DNA from: Candidatus Dormiibacterota bacterium
Lineage (GTDB): Bacteria > Vulcanimicrobiota > Vulcanimicrobiia > Vulcanimicrobiales > Vulcanimicrobiaceae
DNA: 64,000 nucleotides
NCBI GenBank assembly: GCA_035532035.1
Contig: DATKRS010000004.1
Coordinates: forward strand, 62,001 to 126,000
Direction: 5' to 3'
Shown here: in pieces, positions 1-10,204 of the stretch
Layout of the letters: each line of letters begins with the position of its first letter
Position numbering within the stretch: the stretch's first letter is position 1
Translations under genes and position numbers: made by a program
Notes under the pieces: model-generated
The model's database searches: none
Told to the model about the DNA's origin: nothing
What the model saw: only the letters and a program-made list of their open reading frames with translations

Positions 1-1599
1 AGCGAGGCGTACAAGAAGTTTGCCGACGCGGGGTGGATCGGACTGCCGGTGCCCGAGGAGTACGGCGGTCAGGGACTGCCGCAGCTTCTGCTCGGCCCCG
101 TGCTCGAGATGTGGAACGCGGCGAACATCGGCTTCGCGAACGGCCCGCTGCTCAACCAGGGCGCCATCGAGGCGATCGAGCTGACCGGGTCGGACGAGCA
201 GAAGAAGCGCTTCATTCCCAATCTCGTCTCGGGAAAGTGGACTGGCACCATGTGCCTGACCGAGCCGCAAGCGGGATCCGATCTCGCGCAGGTTCGTACG
301 AAGGCCGTTCCCGACGGCGACCACTACCGGATCAGCGGACAAAAAATCTTCATCACCTTCGGCGAGCACGACATGGCGGAGAACATCATCCACTTGGTCC
401 TCGCTCGTCTTCCGGATGCGCCGGAAGGTACGAAGGGCATCTCGCTATTCGTCGTCCCGAAGGTTCTGGTAAATGCGGATGGAACGCTCGGCGAGCGCAA
501 CGACGTGTACTGCAGCGGCATCGAGCACAAGCTCGGGATCAACGCCAATCCCACATGCACGCTCATCTACGGCGAGAAGGGCCAAGGCGCCGTCGGGGAT
601 CTCGTTGGCGAGCGCAACAAAGGCCTGGAAAACATGTTCATCATGATGAACGCGGCGCGCTTCTCGGTCGGCGTCCAAGGCATCGGCCTTGCGGATCGCG
701 CCTATCAATCCGCGCTCGAGTACGCGAAAGAACGCATCCAAGGCCGCGACGTCAATCCCATGGCAAAGGACAAGGCGCCGAAGGCGATCGCCCACCATCC
801 CGACGTTCGCCGCATGCTCATGTGGATGAAAGCCAACATCGAAGCGATGCGCGCTCTCGCGCTCGTGACGGCCACGTCGCTCGATATCGCCGCGCGGCAT
901 CCGGACGAGAAGATGCGCAAGGAGCACCGCGCCTTCGTCGAGCTGATGATTCCGATCGTCAAAGGCTGGTCGACGGAGACTGCGACGGAGATATGCTCGA
1001 CGGCGCTGCAGGTGTACGGCGGCATGGGGTACGTGGAAGAGACCGGCATCGCCCAGCAGTATCGTGACGTGCGGATCACGCCGATCTACGAAGGCACGAC
1101 GGGCATCCAAGCCATGGACCTCGTCGGGCGCAAACTCATTCGCGACATGGGATCGACCGCGACGGCGACGATCGTACGTATGAAGACGTTCGCGGGAGAG
1201 CTCAAGACCTCTAAAGACAGCAGCTGCACGGCCATCGCAGCCGTCCTCGATCAGGGCATCGATGCGCTCGTCGACGTGTCGCAGTGGATCGGAATGAACG
1301 CGATGAGCGACCTGGGCACGGCCTTTGCGTGTTCGGTTCCCTATCTCAAGCTGTGGGGCGTCGTCGCGGGCGGCTGGCAGATGGCGCGCGCGGCGAAGAT
1401 TGCTGCCGAACGCGTTGCTGCCAGAGATGGCGAAGCCGAGTTCTACAAGGCGAAGCTCGCGACGGCGCGCTTCTACGCGGACCACGTGCTCTCGCAGGCG
1501 TTCTGGTACAAGCACCAGATCAAGGGAGGAGCCGGCGACGTGATGGCGCTCACCCCAGAGCAGTTCGACCTCGATCGCAAGAGCGCGGTCACGGCATGA
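1..1599 (+). CDS. Acyl-CoA dehydrogenase, 5' end outside window
   Basis: This gene is partial: the reading frame is open from base 1, so only the N-terminus (roughly 60-75 residues by family length) is missing. The protein oxidises an acyl-CoA to the 2-enoyl-CoA using FAD, the first step of beta-oxidation. The acyl-CoA dehydrogenase middle domain is visible (CLTEPQAGSDL, then ISGQKIFIT). A C-terminal flavin-site motif, YEGTTGIQAMDL, supplies the likely catalytic Glu. The long C-terminal extension after it is typical of the ~590-residue ACAD class that includes DmdC-like 3-methylmercaptopropionyl-CoA dehydrogenases, so the substrate is uncertain. Its TGA overlaps the ATG of the next gene (ATGA), so the three beta-oxidation genes are surely co-transcribed. 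Confidence 0.93.
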   Translation, partial: SEAYKKFADAGWIGLPVPEEYGGQGLPQLLLGPVLEMWNAANIGFANGPLLNQGAIEAIELTGSDEQKKRFIPNLVSGKWTGTMCLTEPQAGSDLAQVRTKAVPDGDHYRISGQKIFITFGEHDMAENIIHLVLARLPDAPEGTKGISLFVVPKVLVNADGTLGERNDVYCSGIEHKLGINANPTCTLIYGEKGQGAVGDLVGERNKGLENMFIMMNAARFSVGVQGIGLADRAYQSALEYAKERIQGRDVNPMAKDKAPKAIAHHPDVRRMLMWMKANIEAMRALALVTATSLDIAARHPDEKMRKEHRAFVELMIPIVKGWSTETATEICSTALQVYGGMGYVEETGIAQQYRDVRITPIYEGTTGIQAMDLVGRKLIRDMGSTATATIVRMKTFAGELKTSKDSSCTAIAAVLDQGIDALVDVSQWIGMNAMSDLGTAFACSVPYLKLWGVVAGGWQMARAAKIAAERVAARDGEAEFYKAKLATARFYADHVLSQAFWYKHQIKGGAGDVMALTPEQFDLDRKSAVTA

Positions 1600-3707
1600 C
1601 CGTCTGCACGAGCGATCGCGCGGGCGTCCGCGTTCTCACGCTCGATAATCCGCCGGTCAACGCGCTCTCCTTCGCGTTCTGCGCGGAGCTGCTGCCGGTC
1701 ATCGAAGCGGCGAACGCCGACGAGAGAGTCAAGGCCGTCGTCTTCGCGGGCGCGGGTGGGATTTTCTCGGGCGGGGCCGATGTCAACGATTTCTCGACCG
1801 AGCCGACGCCCGAGACGAAAACGATTCGCGACGTGATTGATGCGATCGAACGGAGCGAGAAGATCTTCGCCGCCGCAATCGACGGAAACGCGCTCGGCGG
1901 TGCGTTCGAACTCGCACTCGCGTGCGATTATCGCGTCGGAACGCCGCGGGCGCGGCTCTCGTTTCCGGAGATTCAGCTCGGCCTGCTGCCGGGAGCGGGC
2001 GGAACGCAACGTCTTCCGCGCTTGGTCGACGTTCAAGAGGCTCTGCAGATCATGCTCAAGGCGACGCGTCTGAGCGCGGAGGAGGCGCTGGCCAAGGGCA
2101 TTCTCGATCGCGTAGGAGACGACGCCGTCGAGAGCGCGATCGCAGCCGTGGGTGAAGGCCGCAAGCGCCGTCTCTCGGAGCGAAGAGCGATCCTACCAAA
2201 GGGCGTCGTACCGCAGGCCGTACCGTTCATCGTTTCACAGGCGCACAAGATGCTGCCTCCGGAAGAGAACGGAGGGTTTGCGGCGCACAAGCTCGTGGAC
2301 GCAGTTGAAGCGGCCGTCACGCTTGCGTTCAAACTCGGGCTGGCGCGCGAGTTTCGCCTCTTCGACGAGCTGGTTCGCTCGAAGCCATCGATGGCGCTGC
2401 GCCACGTCTTTTTCGCCGAGCGCGCGCTCAACAAGATTCCGGGGCTCGCGCAGGCGCACGCAGCAAACGTCGCCCAGGCCGGCGTCATCGGCGGTGGCAC
2501 GATGGGAACGGGCATCGCCATCTGTTTCGCCGATGCGGGCATCCCGGTCACCGTCGTAGAGCCGGTCGAGGAGCAGGTCGAGCGCGCGAAGCAGACGGTT
2601 TTCGGCATGTACGCGCATCAAGTGCAGCGCGGGCGGCTGACGCAGGAAGAGGCGTGGAAACGCGGACAGTCCATACGCTTCACCGACGAGTACGGCGAGC
2701 TGAAGGAGTGCGACCTCGTCGTCGAGGCCGTTTTTGAATCGATGGACGTAAAGAAAGACGTGTTTGCCAAGCTCGACGGCATCGTGAAGCCGGGCGGATT
2801 GCTCGCATCGAATACGTCGACGCTCGACATCGACGAGATTGCCGCGGCAACGCGGCGACCGGCGCACGTGCTCGGAATGCACTTCTTCGCACCGGCGAAC
2901 ATCATGAAGCTGCTGGAGATCGTGCGCGGGAAGGCCACGTCGGCCGACGCCGTCGCCACGGCGTTCGCCGTCGGAAAGAAGATGCGCAAAATCGCCGTGC
3001 TTTCCGGCAACGCGTTCGGCTTCATCGGCAATCGCATGCTCTTCGACTATGCTCGAGAAGCCGTATTCCTCGCCGAAGAGGGCGTGCCGCCGTACCGCGT
3101 CGACGCTGCCATGAAGACGTTCGGCTTTCCCATGGGCCCCTTCGCGATGTTCGATCTCTCCGGCATCGACGTTTCGTGGCATATCGCGCATGCTCGGCCC
3201 GACGTGATGACCGGGCGGACGAAGATCGTCGACCGGTTGTACGACATGAAGCGGCTCGGGCAGAAGAGCGGGGCCGGTTACTATCGCTACGACAAGAGCA
3301 AGGGCAGCGGACGGGAGCCCATTCGCGACGAGTCCGTCGAGGCACTCTTCGCGCAAGAGGCGGAGCGTACGGGCATCGCGCAGCGTTCCAATGTGAGCGA
3401 TGAGGAGATCGTGCAGCGCTGCGTCTACGCGTTGATAAACGAGGGCGCCGCACTGCTCGAGCAGGGCATCGCCCTGCGTCCCGGCGACGAAGACATCGTC
3501 TACGTCTACGGCTACGGATTTCCGCCGCACCATGGCGGTCCGATGTGGTATGCGGACGAGGTCGGGGTGAAGAACGTGTACGAATCGATCCTGCGCTTTC
3601 GCGAAACCTTCGGCGCGCATTGGCAGCCCGCACGCCTGCTCGAAGCGATCGCTCGTGCCGGAGGCACGTTCGCTGCATACGAGGCAAAGGAGCCGGCGCA
3701 TGCGTGA
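1596..3707 (+). CDS. fadB: Bifunctional enoyl-CoA hydratase / 3-hydroxyacyl-CoA dehydrogenase
   Basis: The 703-residue protein carries out the second and third steps of beta-oxidation. Residues 1 to about 190 form the crotonase domain, with the oxyanion-hole segments [15 protein letters not shown] and [14 protein letters not shown]. Around residue 294 the NAD-binding fold of the dehydrogenase begins ([13 protein letters not shown]), followed by two dehydrogenase C-terminal domains. Order and length match the FadJ or peroxisomal MFE-1 type. The start is the ATG that overlaps the preceding stop. A frame open further upstream lies inside the acyl-CoA dehydrogenase and is not used. It overlaps the thiolase gene by 8 bases, as expected for the alpha and beta subunits of a trifunctional-like complex. 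Confidence 0.94.
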   Translation: MTVCTSDRAGVRVLTLDNPPVNALSFAFCAELLPVIEAANADERVKAVVFAGAGGIFSGGADVNDFSTEPTPETKTIRDVIDAIERSEKIFAAAIDGNALGGAFELALACDYRVGTPRARLSFPEIQLGLLPGAGGTQRLPRLVDVQEALQIMLKATRLSAEEALAKGILDRVGDDAVESAIAAVGEGRKRRLSERRAILPKGVVPQAVPFIVSQAHKMLPPEENGGFAAHKLVDAVEAAVTLAFKLGLAREFRLFDELVRSKPSMALRHVFFAERALNKIPGLAQAHAANVAQAGVIGGGTMGTGIAICFADAGIPVTVVEPVEEQVERAKQTVFGMYAHQVQRGRLTQEEAWKRGQSIRFTDEYGELKECDLVVEAVFESMDVKKDVFAKLDGIVKPGGLLASNTSTLDIDEIAAATRRPAHVLGMHFFAPANIMKLLEIVRGKATSADAVATAFAVGKKMRKIAVLSGNAFGFIGNRMLFDYAREAVFLAEEGVPPYRVDAAMKTFGFPMGPFAMFDLSGIDVSWHIAHARPDVMTGRTKIVDRLYDMKRLGQKSGAGYYRYDKSKGSGREPIRDESVEALFAQEAERTGIAQRSNVSDEEIVQRCVYALINEGAALLEQGIALRPGDEDIVYVYGYGFPPHHGGPMWYADEVGVKNVYESILRFRETFGAHWQPARLLEAIARAGGTFAAYEAKEPAHA

Positions 3708-4887
3708 GGCGGCGATCGTGTCGGCGGCCCGCACGCCGATCGGGCGCGCGTTTCGCGGTGCTTTCAACCAGACGCCGGGCGCGACCATGGCGGGGCACGT
3801 CGTGCGCGCGGCGATCGAGCGCGCGGGCATCGATCCCGGTGAGGTCGAGGACGTCGTCATCGGCGTGGGCTTGCCCGAAGGCGCGACGGGAAACAACCTC
3901 GGGCGCACGGCGGCATTGCGCGCTGGAATGCCGGTCGAGGTCTGCGGCCAAGTTGTCAGCCGCTTCTGCGCATCCGGCTTGAACGCAATTGCTTCGGCAG
4001 CACAGCGCATCGTCGTCGACGGCGCCGGCACGATGGTTGCGGGCGGCTGCGAGTCGATCTCGATGGTGCAGAACGCGATGAACATGGTCGGCTTCGACGA
4101 GGAGTGGCTGCTGCGCCACACGCCCGACATCTACATGCCGATGCTCTACACCGCCGATACCGTCGCCAAGAAGTACGGCGTCTCGCGCGAAGCGCAGGAC
4201 GCGTACGCGCTGCAGAGCCAACAGCGAACGGCGGCCGCGCAGCAAGCCGGGCGATTCGACGACGAGATCGTGCCGCTGGCGACGTGGAAGGTCGTCGAGG
4301 AGAAGGAGAGCGGCGCCGTTCGCGAGGAGCGCGTGACGCTGCAAAAAGACGAAGGAAATCGTCCGGAGACGACGCTCGAAGCCCTTGCCGCCCTCAAGGG
4401 CGCCGTGCCGGGGATCGCCGACACGACGATCACTGCCGGGAACTCGTCGCAGCTTTCGGATGGTGCTGCGGCGGTCGTGCTGATGGACGCGAAGCTCGCG
4501 GAGAAGCGCAACCTTGCGCCGCTGGGTTTCTACCGAGGCATGGCCGTCGCCGGCGTCGCGCCCGACGAGATGGGAATCGCGCCCGTCTTCGCCGTGCCGA
4601 AGCTGCTCGAGCGTTTCAATCTGAAGATCGACGACGTCGACCTTTGGGAGCTGAACGAAGCCTTCGCGGTGCAGACCGTCTACTGCCGCGACCGCCTTGC
4701 GATTTCCAACGAGATATTCAACGTCGACGGCGGCTCGATTTCGATCGGTCATCCCTACGGAATGACCGGCGCGCGCATGACGGTGCACGCGCTCATCGAG
4801 GGCAAGCGCCGCGGCGCCAAGTACGTCGTCGTGACGATGTGCATCGGTGGCGGAATGGGGGCGGCCGGCCTCTTCGAGGTCGCCTAA
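3700..4887 (+). CDS. fadA: Acetyl-CoA acyltransferase (thiolase)
   Basis: This 395-residue thiolase cleaves 3-ketoacyl-CoA with CoA, the last step of beta-oxidation. The nucleophilic Cys is C90 in SRFCASGLN. The catalytic His is H351 in [13 protein letters not shown] and the C-terminal general-base Cys is C381 in TMCIGGGMG. Length and motif spacing are normal for the family. The ATG lies inside the end of the fadB-like gene (8-base overlap). It is the last gene of this operon, and 143 non-coding bases follow, containing a weak TATGAT -10-like hexamer at 4919-4924 before the next gene. Confidence 0.94.
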   Translation: MREAAIVSAARTPIGRAFRGAFNQTPGATMAGHVVRAAIERAGIDPGEVEDVVIGVGLPEGATGNNLGRTAALRAGMPVEVCGQVVSRFCASGLNAIASAAQRIVVDGAGTMVAGGCESISMVQNAMNMVGFDEEWLLRHTPDIYMPMLYTADTVAKKYGVSREAQDAYALQSQQRTAAAQQAGRFDDEIVPLATWKVVEEKESGAVREERVTLQKDEGNRPETTLEALAALKGAVPGIADTTITAGNSSQLSDGAAAVVLMDAKLAEKRNLAPLGFYRGMAVAGVAPDEMGIAPVFAVPKLLERFNLKIDDVDLWELNEAFAVQTVYCRDRLAISNEIFNVDGGSISIGHPYGMTGARMTVHALIEGKRRGAKYVVVTMCIGGGMGAAGLFEVA

Positions 4888-5030
4888 GGCTCCCTAAGCG
4901 CGTCGCGCGTTGCTACGCTATGATCTCGCCGGCGCTCGCGGTGACGTCTCGAGAAAGCGATCGGGGAGAGTACTTCATCGGGACGTGCGTTGACAAGGGG
5001 CGTCGCCGCGCGCAGAGAAGGCGCGGCCCG

Positions 5031-6599
5031 ATGAAGGTTCGCTTATCGCTCTTTGCAGTGACGCTGCTGGCAGCGTGCGCCCGTCCGGCGGTCGCGCCGC
5101 CGCCGCTCGCGCATCAAACGCCCGGCCCGGCGCAAGGGAGCGCGGGAACGCCGGTGTACGCCGGCGAGCCTGCAGCGTCGGTGCGCATCGAGACGCGGAT
5201 ACTCGGCGTGAGCCCCGACGGCTACGCGCGCTGGCTCGCGGTCGCGCGATTCTTCGACGTGCACGGCAAACCAACGCGCATCCTCGCGAATAGTAATCTC
5301 GATTGGATACCGTCCATCGGCGTCGCACAGTGGCAGAATCGCATGCGCTACGGGCAGCCGTCGGCGATCGTCTCGACCGATCGCGACGGCCCTCTCTCGC
5401 TCACCGTCCGCGCGACGCTGCCGAAGCTGCCCAGCGTAATGGTGCGTATCGACACGACAGCCTGGCGCGGCGCGCGCGTCGTCGCCGGCGCGATCGGACC
5501 GCATCTCGTGCAGGTAGGATGGTTTCCGTATTCCGCGCGGCCCGTCACCGTCGCGCGCGTCGGTACGCACGGCGCGCGCACGGTCTTGGCGCGGCTACCC
5601 GGCGGATCCACGTACTACGACGCGAGCGCCGTACCGGGCACCGTCTATCGCTATGCCGTCACGCGCGGCAGCCGAACCCTGCTGACGAACGTCGTGCACG
5701 TGCCGCCGCGTTTGCCGCGCACGCCGATCGCAAATGCGTCGGGAAGCGCGATGTGGCTCTACTTCACCCTCGATCCGCTCGACGATCTCTATTACGCCAA
5801 GCTCGATCCGGCCGCGATCGTGCGGCAAGCCGTTGCGGCGCACCTGCACTACGTCGAGCTGCGCGCGGCGTACGGCGCGTACTTCGAGATCACGCCGCAA
5901 GCCAAACCGGTCGTCGACGCGATCATCGACGGATTGGAGTCGCACGGCATCGGCGTCGTCGGTTGGAGCGTGCCGCGCGAGGTGCGGTACGACGACCTGC
6001 GAGCGACGCTCGATGTCGCACGCTACCGTACGGCGAGCGGACGACGGTTCACCGGTCTCGCCGTCGATCTGGAGCGTGGGAGCGAGTTCATGGGAGACGG
6101 CCCTGCTGCGCGACGAGCATTAGGTGAGTATCTTACGCTCGTACGCGAAGCTGCCGGTCCGCGGTACCTGATCGTCGCAACGGTGGAGGATCCGTACTTC
6201 GAGCATTTGGACGCGGCGCAGTACCCTTATCGCGCGATCGCCCGCGCGGCGAGCGTATTGCAGCCGATGGCGTACTGGCGCATGATGCGCAAGACCGCGC
6301 CCACTACCCCGGCGAAGGTCGCCGCGCAGATGCGCGCGTCGTACGCGACGCTCTTGCGCATGGCGGGGCGCCGCATGCCGGTCTCGATGGGAGGCCAGAC
6401 GAGCGCGCTTACGGCGACCGGCTACCCGCCGGCGGGCGAGATCACGGCCAGCCTCGACGCCAGCAAGCACGCCGGAGCGATCGGGGAGGCGTTCTTCGCG
6501 TGGAACGACACGCTGGCGCAACAATGGGAGGCCATCGGGCGGTTCAATTGGCGTGCGGCCGTCGTTCTTCGGCGATCTCGAGCGCCGGCTCGTCGATGA
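5031..6599 (+). CDS. Lipoprotein with a TIM-barrel-like glycosidase fold (putative)
   Basis: The start at 5031 gives a clean lipoprotein signal peptide with lipobox LLAAC near residue 16, so the 522-residue product should be lipid-anchored. An N-terminal beta-rich part is followed from about residue 240 by a region with the rhythm of a (beta/alpha)8 barrel: HYVELRAAYGAYFEITP, VGWSVPREV, GLAVDLERGSEF, VATVEDPYFEHL and LQPMAYWRM. The AVDLERG strand end places Asp and Glu where many glycoside hydrolases have catalytic acids. I cannot assign a family or substrate. The frame is open far upstream inside the thiolase gene, but the signal peptide fixes the start. Confidence 0.7.
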   Translation: MKVRLSLFAVTLLAACARPAVAPPPLAHQTPGPAQGSAGTPVYAGEPAASVRIETRILGVSPDGYARWLAVARFFDVHGKPTRILANSNLDWIPSIGVAQWQNRMRYGQPSAIVSTDRDGPLSLTVRATLPKLPSVMVRIDTTAWRGARVVAGAIGPHLVQVGWFPYSARPVTVARVGTHGARTVLARLPGGSTYYDASAVPGTVYRYAVTRGSRTLLTNVVHVPPRLPRTPIANASGSAMWLYFTLDPLDDLYYAKLDPAAIVRQAVAAHLHYVELRAAYGAYFEITPQAKPVVDAIIDGLESHGIGVVGWSVPREVRYDDLRATLDVARYRTASGRRFTGLAVDLERGSEFMGDGPAARRALGEYLTLVREAAGPRYLIVATVEDPYFEHLDAAQYPYRAIARAASVLQPMAYWRMMRKTAPTTPAKVAAQMRASYATLLRMAGRRMPVSMGGQTSALTATGYPPAGEITASLDASKHAGAIGEAFFAWNDTLAQQWEAIGRFNWRAAVVLRRSRAPARR

Positions 6600-6705
6600 C
6601 GAGAGCGGCCGCATTACCTAGTACTAGCCTGACCGCGCACTATCGCGCAACCGAGGCGATGCGCGCGGCATCGTCTTTTCGCGTCCGCCCCAAAGGAGTT
6701 CGATC

Positions 6706-7662
6706 GTGAGCGCAGCAGCACAGTTTCCGGCAGAACAGTCACGCGACGGGCACTTCGTGCGGCAGGACGACGCGTTTCGCGGCTGGGTACGCGCCGACGG
6801 AAGCGGCGCGTACCCAGCGGAAGCGGGCCGCTACCATCTCTACGTCTCGCTCGCGTGTCCGTGGGCCCACCGCACGATCGTCGCGCGCAGACTCAAAGGT
6901 CTCGAATCGGCGATCGGCATGACGGTCGTCGATCCGATTCGCGACGACGAGCACGGCTGGGCCTTTCGCGACGTTCGGGGTGCCTCGCACGATCCGGTCA
7001 ACGGATTTTCGTATCTGAGCGAAGCGTACCGCGCGACCGATCCCGGATATCGCGGGCGCGTCACGGTTCCGGTGTTGTGGGATACGCGCACGCACCGGAT
7101 CGTGAGCAACTCCGACGACGACATCATGCGCATGTTCGAAACGGAGCTGGACGCGCACGCGGAGCATCCTGGACTCGATCTCTACCCGATGGCGCTGCGT
7201 CCCGAGATCGACGCGCTTAACGAACGGATCTACGAGACTCTGAACAACGGCGTCTACCGTGCCGGCTTCGCCACGCGGCAAGAGGCGTACGAGCGGGCAG
7301 CACGCGAGGTCTTCGCGATGCTCGACGAGCTCGATGCGAGGCTGTCGAACCAACGGTATCTCTTCGGCGACGCTCCGGTCGAGACGGATTGGCGGCTGTT
7401 CGTGACGCTCGTGCGCTTCGACGCTGTCTACTACGGGCATTTCAAGTGCAACCTTCACCGGATCGCCGACTACGAGAACCTCTTCGGCTACCTGCGGGAC
7501 CTGTATCAGATCGACGGCGTCGCGCAGACGGTCGATTTCGATCACATCAAGCGCCATTACTACATGACGCACGAGCAGATCAACCCTACGCGCATCGTTC
7601 CGATCGGCCCGGCGCAGGATCTCTCGGCGCTGCACGGCAGGGAGAGGCTCGTTCGGCGGTAA
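6706..7662 (+). CDS. Glutathionyl-hydroquinone reductase (GST omega-like)
   Basis: The 318-residue protein has the thioredoxin-like N-terminal domain of the Xi/omega-class glutathione transferases, with the catalytic Cys C51 in SLACPWAHRT, and an all-helical C-terminal domain. These enzymes (YqjG/PcpF type) reduce glutathionyl-hydroquinones. The GTG start is fixed by a strong ribosome binding site, AAAGGAG at 6692-6698, seven bases upstream. It is followed after 12 bases by the glycosylasparaginase gene. Upstream at 6618-6627 lies a perfect palindrome, CTAGTACTAG. Confidence 0.9.
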   Translation: MSAAAQFPAEQSRDGHFVRQDDAFRGWVRADGSGAYPAEAGRYHLYVSLACPWAHRTIVARRLKGLESAIGMTVVDPIRDDEHGWAFRDVRGASHDPVNGFSYLSEAYRATDPGYRGRVTVPVLWDTRTHRIVSNSDDDIMRMFETELDAHAEHPGLDLYPMALRPEIDALNERIYETLNNGVYRAGFATRQEAYERAAREVFAMLDELDARLSNQRYLFGDAPVETDWRLFVTLVRFDAVYYGHFKCNLHRIADYENLFGYLRDLYQIDGVAQTVDFDHIKRHYYMTHEQINPTRIVPIGPAQDLSALHGRERLVRR

Positions 7663-7674
7663 GGAGTGCTTCCT

Positions 7675-8652
7675 ATGGAACCGATCGATCGCCGAACCTT
7701 TCTCGCAGCGACCGCTGGAGCTGCTACCCTGAGCGCAAGCGCGCGGGAGAGCGTCGCGGCCGCGGCTCCGCAGCGCGACGTCGTCTTTCTGTCGACGTGG
7801 CAATGGGGCGTCGAGGCGAACAAACGCGCTGCCGAGATTTTCGGCGGCGGCGGGTCGCTGGTGGAAGCGATCGAGAAAGGCATCAACGTCGTCGAGGACG
7901 ACCCCAACGTCATGACCGTCGGATACGGCGGGCTGCCGAACGCCGACGGTGAGGTGGAGCTCGATGCCGGCATTATGGATGGTACGACCCACCGTGCCGG
8001 CGCGGTCTTCAACCTGCACGAGATCAAGAACCCGATCTCCGTCGCGCGCCTCGTGATGGAGAAGACGCGCCACACGCAGCTCGCGGGCGAAGGGGCGCTG
8101 CGCTTTGCGGTTGCCATGGGCTTCGCGCCGATGCAGCTGCTCACGCCGAAAGCGCTCGAAGCGTGGCTGAAATGGAAGAACACGCCCAACCACGAGACGT
8201 TCTGGATCGACGGCGAGCACCACGATACCATCGGCATGCTCGCTGCGAGCGGCGGGCGCGTTGCGGCGGGCTGTTCGACGAGCGGCCTCGCATGGAAGAT
8301 TCCCGGGCGCGTCGCGGACTCGCCGCTCGTGGGCTGCGGCTACTACGCAGACGACGCCGCGGGCGCAGCCTCAGCGACCGGCGACGGCGACGTGATGACG
8401 AACTATTGCACCTCGAAACACATCGTGCAGAAGATGGCGGAGGGCATGCACCCGCAGGAAGCCTGCCACGACCTCATGCGGTACATGGCGACCAGCGCCG
8501 GCCAGCTGCACACCGACATGTACTGCGTCATCGCGATCGACCCGCACGGCGAGATCGGCGCGCTTTCGATGAACGCGAAGCAGCCACTGCACTATGCGCT
8601 GTGGCGCAACGGTACGGCGACCTTCCACACGGCCCCGCACTACCTCGCGTAA
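7675..8652 (+). CDS. N4-(beta-N-acetylglucosaminyl)-L-asparaginase, Tat-exported
   Basis: The 325-residue Ntn-hydrolase precursor cleaves the GlcNAc-Asn bond of glycoasparagines, or acts as an isoaspartyl peptidase. The autocleavage motif HDTIGM places the nucleophile at T185 after D184; processing there would yield alpha and beta chains. The N-terminus DRRTFLAATAG is a twin-arginine signal, so it is likely exported folded. The ATG at 7675 is chosen because AAGGAG at 7661-7666 sits eight bases upstream; an in-frame GTG at 7666 overlaps that site. The ribosome binding site directly follows the stop of the glutathione transferase-like gene, so the two are probably co-transcribed. Confidence 0.88.
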   Translation: MEPIDRRTFLAATAGAATLSASARESVAAAAPQRDVVFLSTWQWGVEANKRAAEIFGGGGSLVEAIEKGINVVEDDPNVMTVGYGGLPNADGEVELDAGIMDGTTHRAGAVFNLHEIKNPISVARLVMEKTRHTQLAGEGALRFAVAMGFAPMQLLTPKALEAWLKWKNTPNHETFWIDGEHHDTIGMLAASGGRVAAGCSTSGLAWKIPGRVADSPLVGCGYYADDAAGAASATGDGDVMTNYCTSKHIVQKMAEGMHPQEACHDLMRYMATSAGQLHTDMYCVIAIDPHGEIGALSMNAKQPLHYALWRNGTATFHTAPHYLA

Positions 8653-8654
8653 GC

Positions 8655-8719
8655 GTCAGGACTCAGCTCCACCGACTTTGCGAGCAGCCGCGCAGAGCTG
8701 TGCACGTGGAGTTCCTGAC
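8655..8719. repeat. Imperfect inverted repeat between convergent genes
   Basis: GTCAGGA (8655-8661) and CTCCAC (8667-8672) pair with GTGGAG (8706-8711) and TCCTGAC (8713-8719). This gives a long interrupted stem between the ends of two convergent genes. There is no U-tract, so it is at best a structured 3' end shared by both transcripts. Confidence 0.4.
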
Positions 8720-8732
8720 CCGCGGCGATTCG

Positions 8733-9659
8733 CTACGTTGGCGCGTCTTGGATGTGCGCGGCGTAGTCGCGCGGGTCGAAGTACCAACCGGGTAACGAAC
8801 GCGGGAACGCGATGTTCTCGAACGAGTACTCCACGACTCTGTCATCGCTGTTGTAGCCGCCTTCGACGACGCCGTGAATGTGGGTGACGACGGGCATCCC
8901 GTCGAGTCTTCCGAGCGTTATCGTGAAGAGCGTCGGATAGGTCTCGCAGCGGTGGCCGACGCAGTACTCGAAGCGATCGGTGGCGAGAACTTTTTCGAGC
9001 TCGAACGTTCTGGGATCGACCCACAGCTCGCGCAGCCGGTTACGCTCCGGATCGCGGCGCGGCGTCAACACGACGTGAAGCAAACCTTGATCTGCGTTGA
9101 CGGCGACGACGTAGTAGTCGGCGTTGACGCTGACGTTGACGCGGCCGATCACCGGCGGCATCGTTCCGGTCGGCTCGGGCGTGGGAACCCACGAGATCGG
9201 ATGCGGGTGTGCGGGCGCGGGCTCGAAGAGGTCCGCGGTCGGCGGCCCGGGGTCTGCAAGCTCCGGATGATCCTCAGGAGCGTCGACCGAGTTGAACTGC
9301 GGGCGCATGAACTCCATCTGCCCGATCGCCCCGAGCCGCGAGAACTCCCGTCCGAGGGCAGCTTTGTCCGACGTGCGCATCCAGATGTGGAAGGTGTAGC
9401 TATCCGCGTAATCCGGGTAGCCTTCAGCGTCGTCGTTCTGCCGCACGAGCGTGTACGTTTCGTAGGGCGGCGGAGGACGATGCGAGCGAAAGACCTCGCG
9501 GATTTTGTAGAAGACGTCGTCAGGTGACATGCTCGGCAAGGGAACCGCCGCGGCGTAGGAGGCGCCCGATGCTCGCGCGGGCGTGCTCGCGACGCCCGGC
9601 GCCGCCACGAGCACCGCGGCCGCTCCCATGAGGAGCAACGCGCACAAGCGATGATGCAT
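8733..9659 (-). CDS. Exported protein of unknown function
   Basis: I do not recognise the family. Starting at the ATG at 9657-9659, the 308-residue product has a signal peptide (MHHRLCALLLMGAAAVLVAA) with a likely cleavage after APGVASTPARA. The mature part is beta-rich, with the recurring phrases YTFHIWMRTSD, YVVAVNADQGLLHVVL and LWVDPRTFELEKVLATDRF. This pattern of a value table followed by a fitted-parameter strand resembles LolA-like outer-membrane sorting folds, but I would not assign that. A proline-rich linker sits near the middle. It is a single gene, convergent with the glycosylasparaginase gene. Confidence 0.65.
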   Translation of the reverse strand: MHHRLCALLLMGAAAVLVAAPGVASTPARASGASYAAAVPLPSMSPDDVFYKIREVFRSHRPPPPYETYTLVRQNDDAEGYPDYADSYTFHIWMRTSDKAALGREFSRLGAIGQMEFMRPQFNSVDAPEDHPELADPGPPTADLFEPAPAHPHPISWVPTPEPTGTMPPVIGRVNVSVNADYYVVAVNADQGLLHVVLTPRRDPERNRLRELWVDPRTFELEKVLATDRFEYCVGHRCETYPTLFTITLGRLDGMPVVTHIHGVVEGGYNSDDRVVEYSFENIAFPRSLPGWYFDPRDYAAHIQDAPT

Positions 9660-9738
9660 GGGGCTGCGACTTCCCGTGCCCGCCGGACGCAACCTTCGGT
9701 ACGGACGCACGGTTGTTTAGGGGGTGGCCCCGGTCAGC

Positions 9739-9767
9739 TTGCACCGGAAGGTCTACCATGCTAGAAT
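9739..9767 (+). promoter_or_regulatory. Sigma70-type promoter of the zinc-ribbon gene
   Basis: TTGCAC at 9739-9744 and TAGAAT at 9762-9767 are separated by 17 bases. This is close to the housekeeping consensus in an otherwise GC-rich stretch. Transcription would start near 9774, leaving a leader of about 100 bases before the ATG at 9873. Confidence 0.6.
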
Positions 9768-9872
9768 GGCCCGGCCAAGGTATCGAGTCTCGGTCCTATA
9801 CTCTCGAGTGCTGAACGAGTCGATTCCGAGCAAAAAAGTCAATACACAGTCAATAGGAGTCCCTCGTTCATA

Positions 9873-10199
9873 ATGTATCAAGATGAGTACCTTCGCTGCG
9901 TGGATTGCGGACGCGATTTCGCGTTCACGTCCGGCGAGCAAGAGTTTTTCGCATCCAAAGGCTTTCAAAACAAGCCCAACCGTTGCCCCGACTGCCGCGC
10001 GGCGCGTAAAGCGTCGGGTGGTGGCCGCAGCGGCGGCGGCGGCGGCGGTGGCGGCGGCGGTGGACGCGCACCACGTGAGATGTTCACGGCGACGTGCAGC
10101 CAATGCGGCGGCGTCGCGCAGGTCCCGTTCCAGCCGCGCAGCGACAAACCAGTCTACTGCCGCGACTGCTTCGCGACCCGCTCTTCCTCGTATAGGTAG
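9873..10199 (+). CDS. Two-ribbon zinc-binding protein with poly-Gly linker
   Basis: The 108-residue protein contains two treble-clef or ribbon-type cysteine sets joined by a run of about 20 mostly Gly residues. The N-terminal set has CVDCGRDF and CPDC; the C-terminal set has CSQCGG and CRDC. The N-terminal part matches the 'probable zinc-ribbon' domain that often begins with a short YxDxxLxCxDCG segment. Such proteins may bind nucleic acid, but the role is unknown. AGGAG at 9855-9859 serves as a somewhat distant ribosome binding site. The gene stands alone behind its own promoter and is followed by a MITE-like element. Confidence 0.8.
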   Translation: MYQDEYLRCVDCGRDFAFTSGEQEFFASKGFQNKPNRCPDCRAARKASGGGRSGGGGGGGGGGGRAPREMFTATCSQCGGVAQVPFQPRSDKPVYCRDCFATRSSSYR

Positions 10200-10204
10200 A
10201 GCTT

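Noticed and set aside
2235-4788. Long minus-strand frames opposite the fadB and fadA genes
   Set aside because: They are antisense to strongly conserved motifs and have no start signal or recognisable protein.
4888-5030. Terminator after the thiolase gene from gcgcgtcgcgcg
   Set aside because: The self-complementary stretch is very short and there is no T run.
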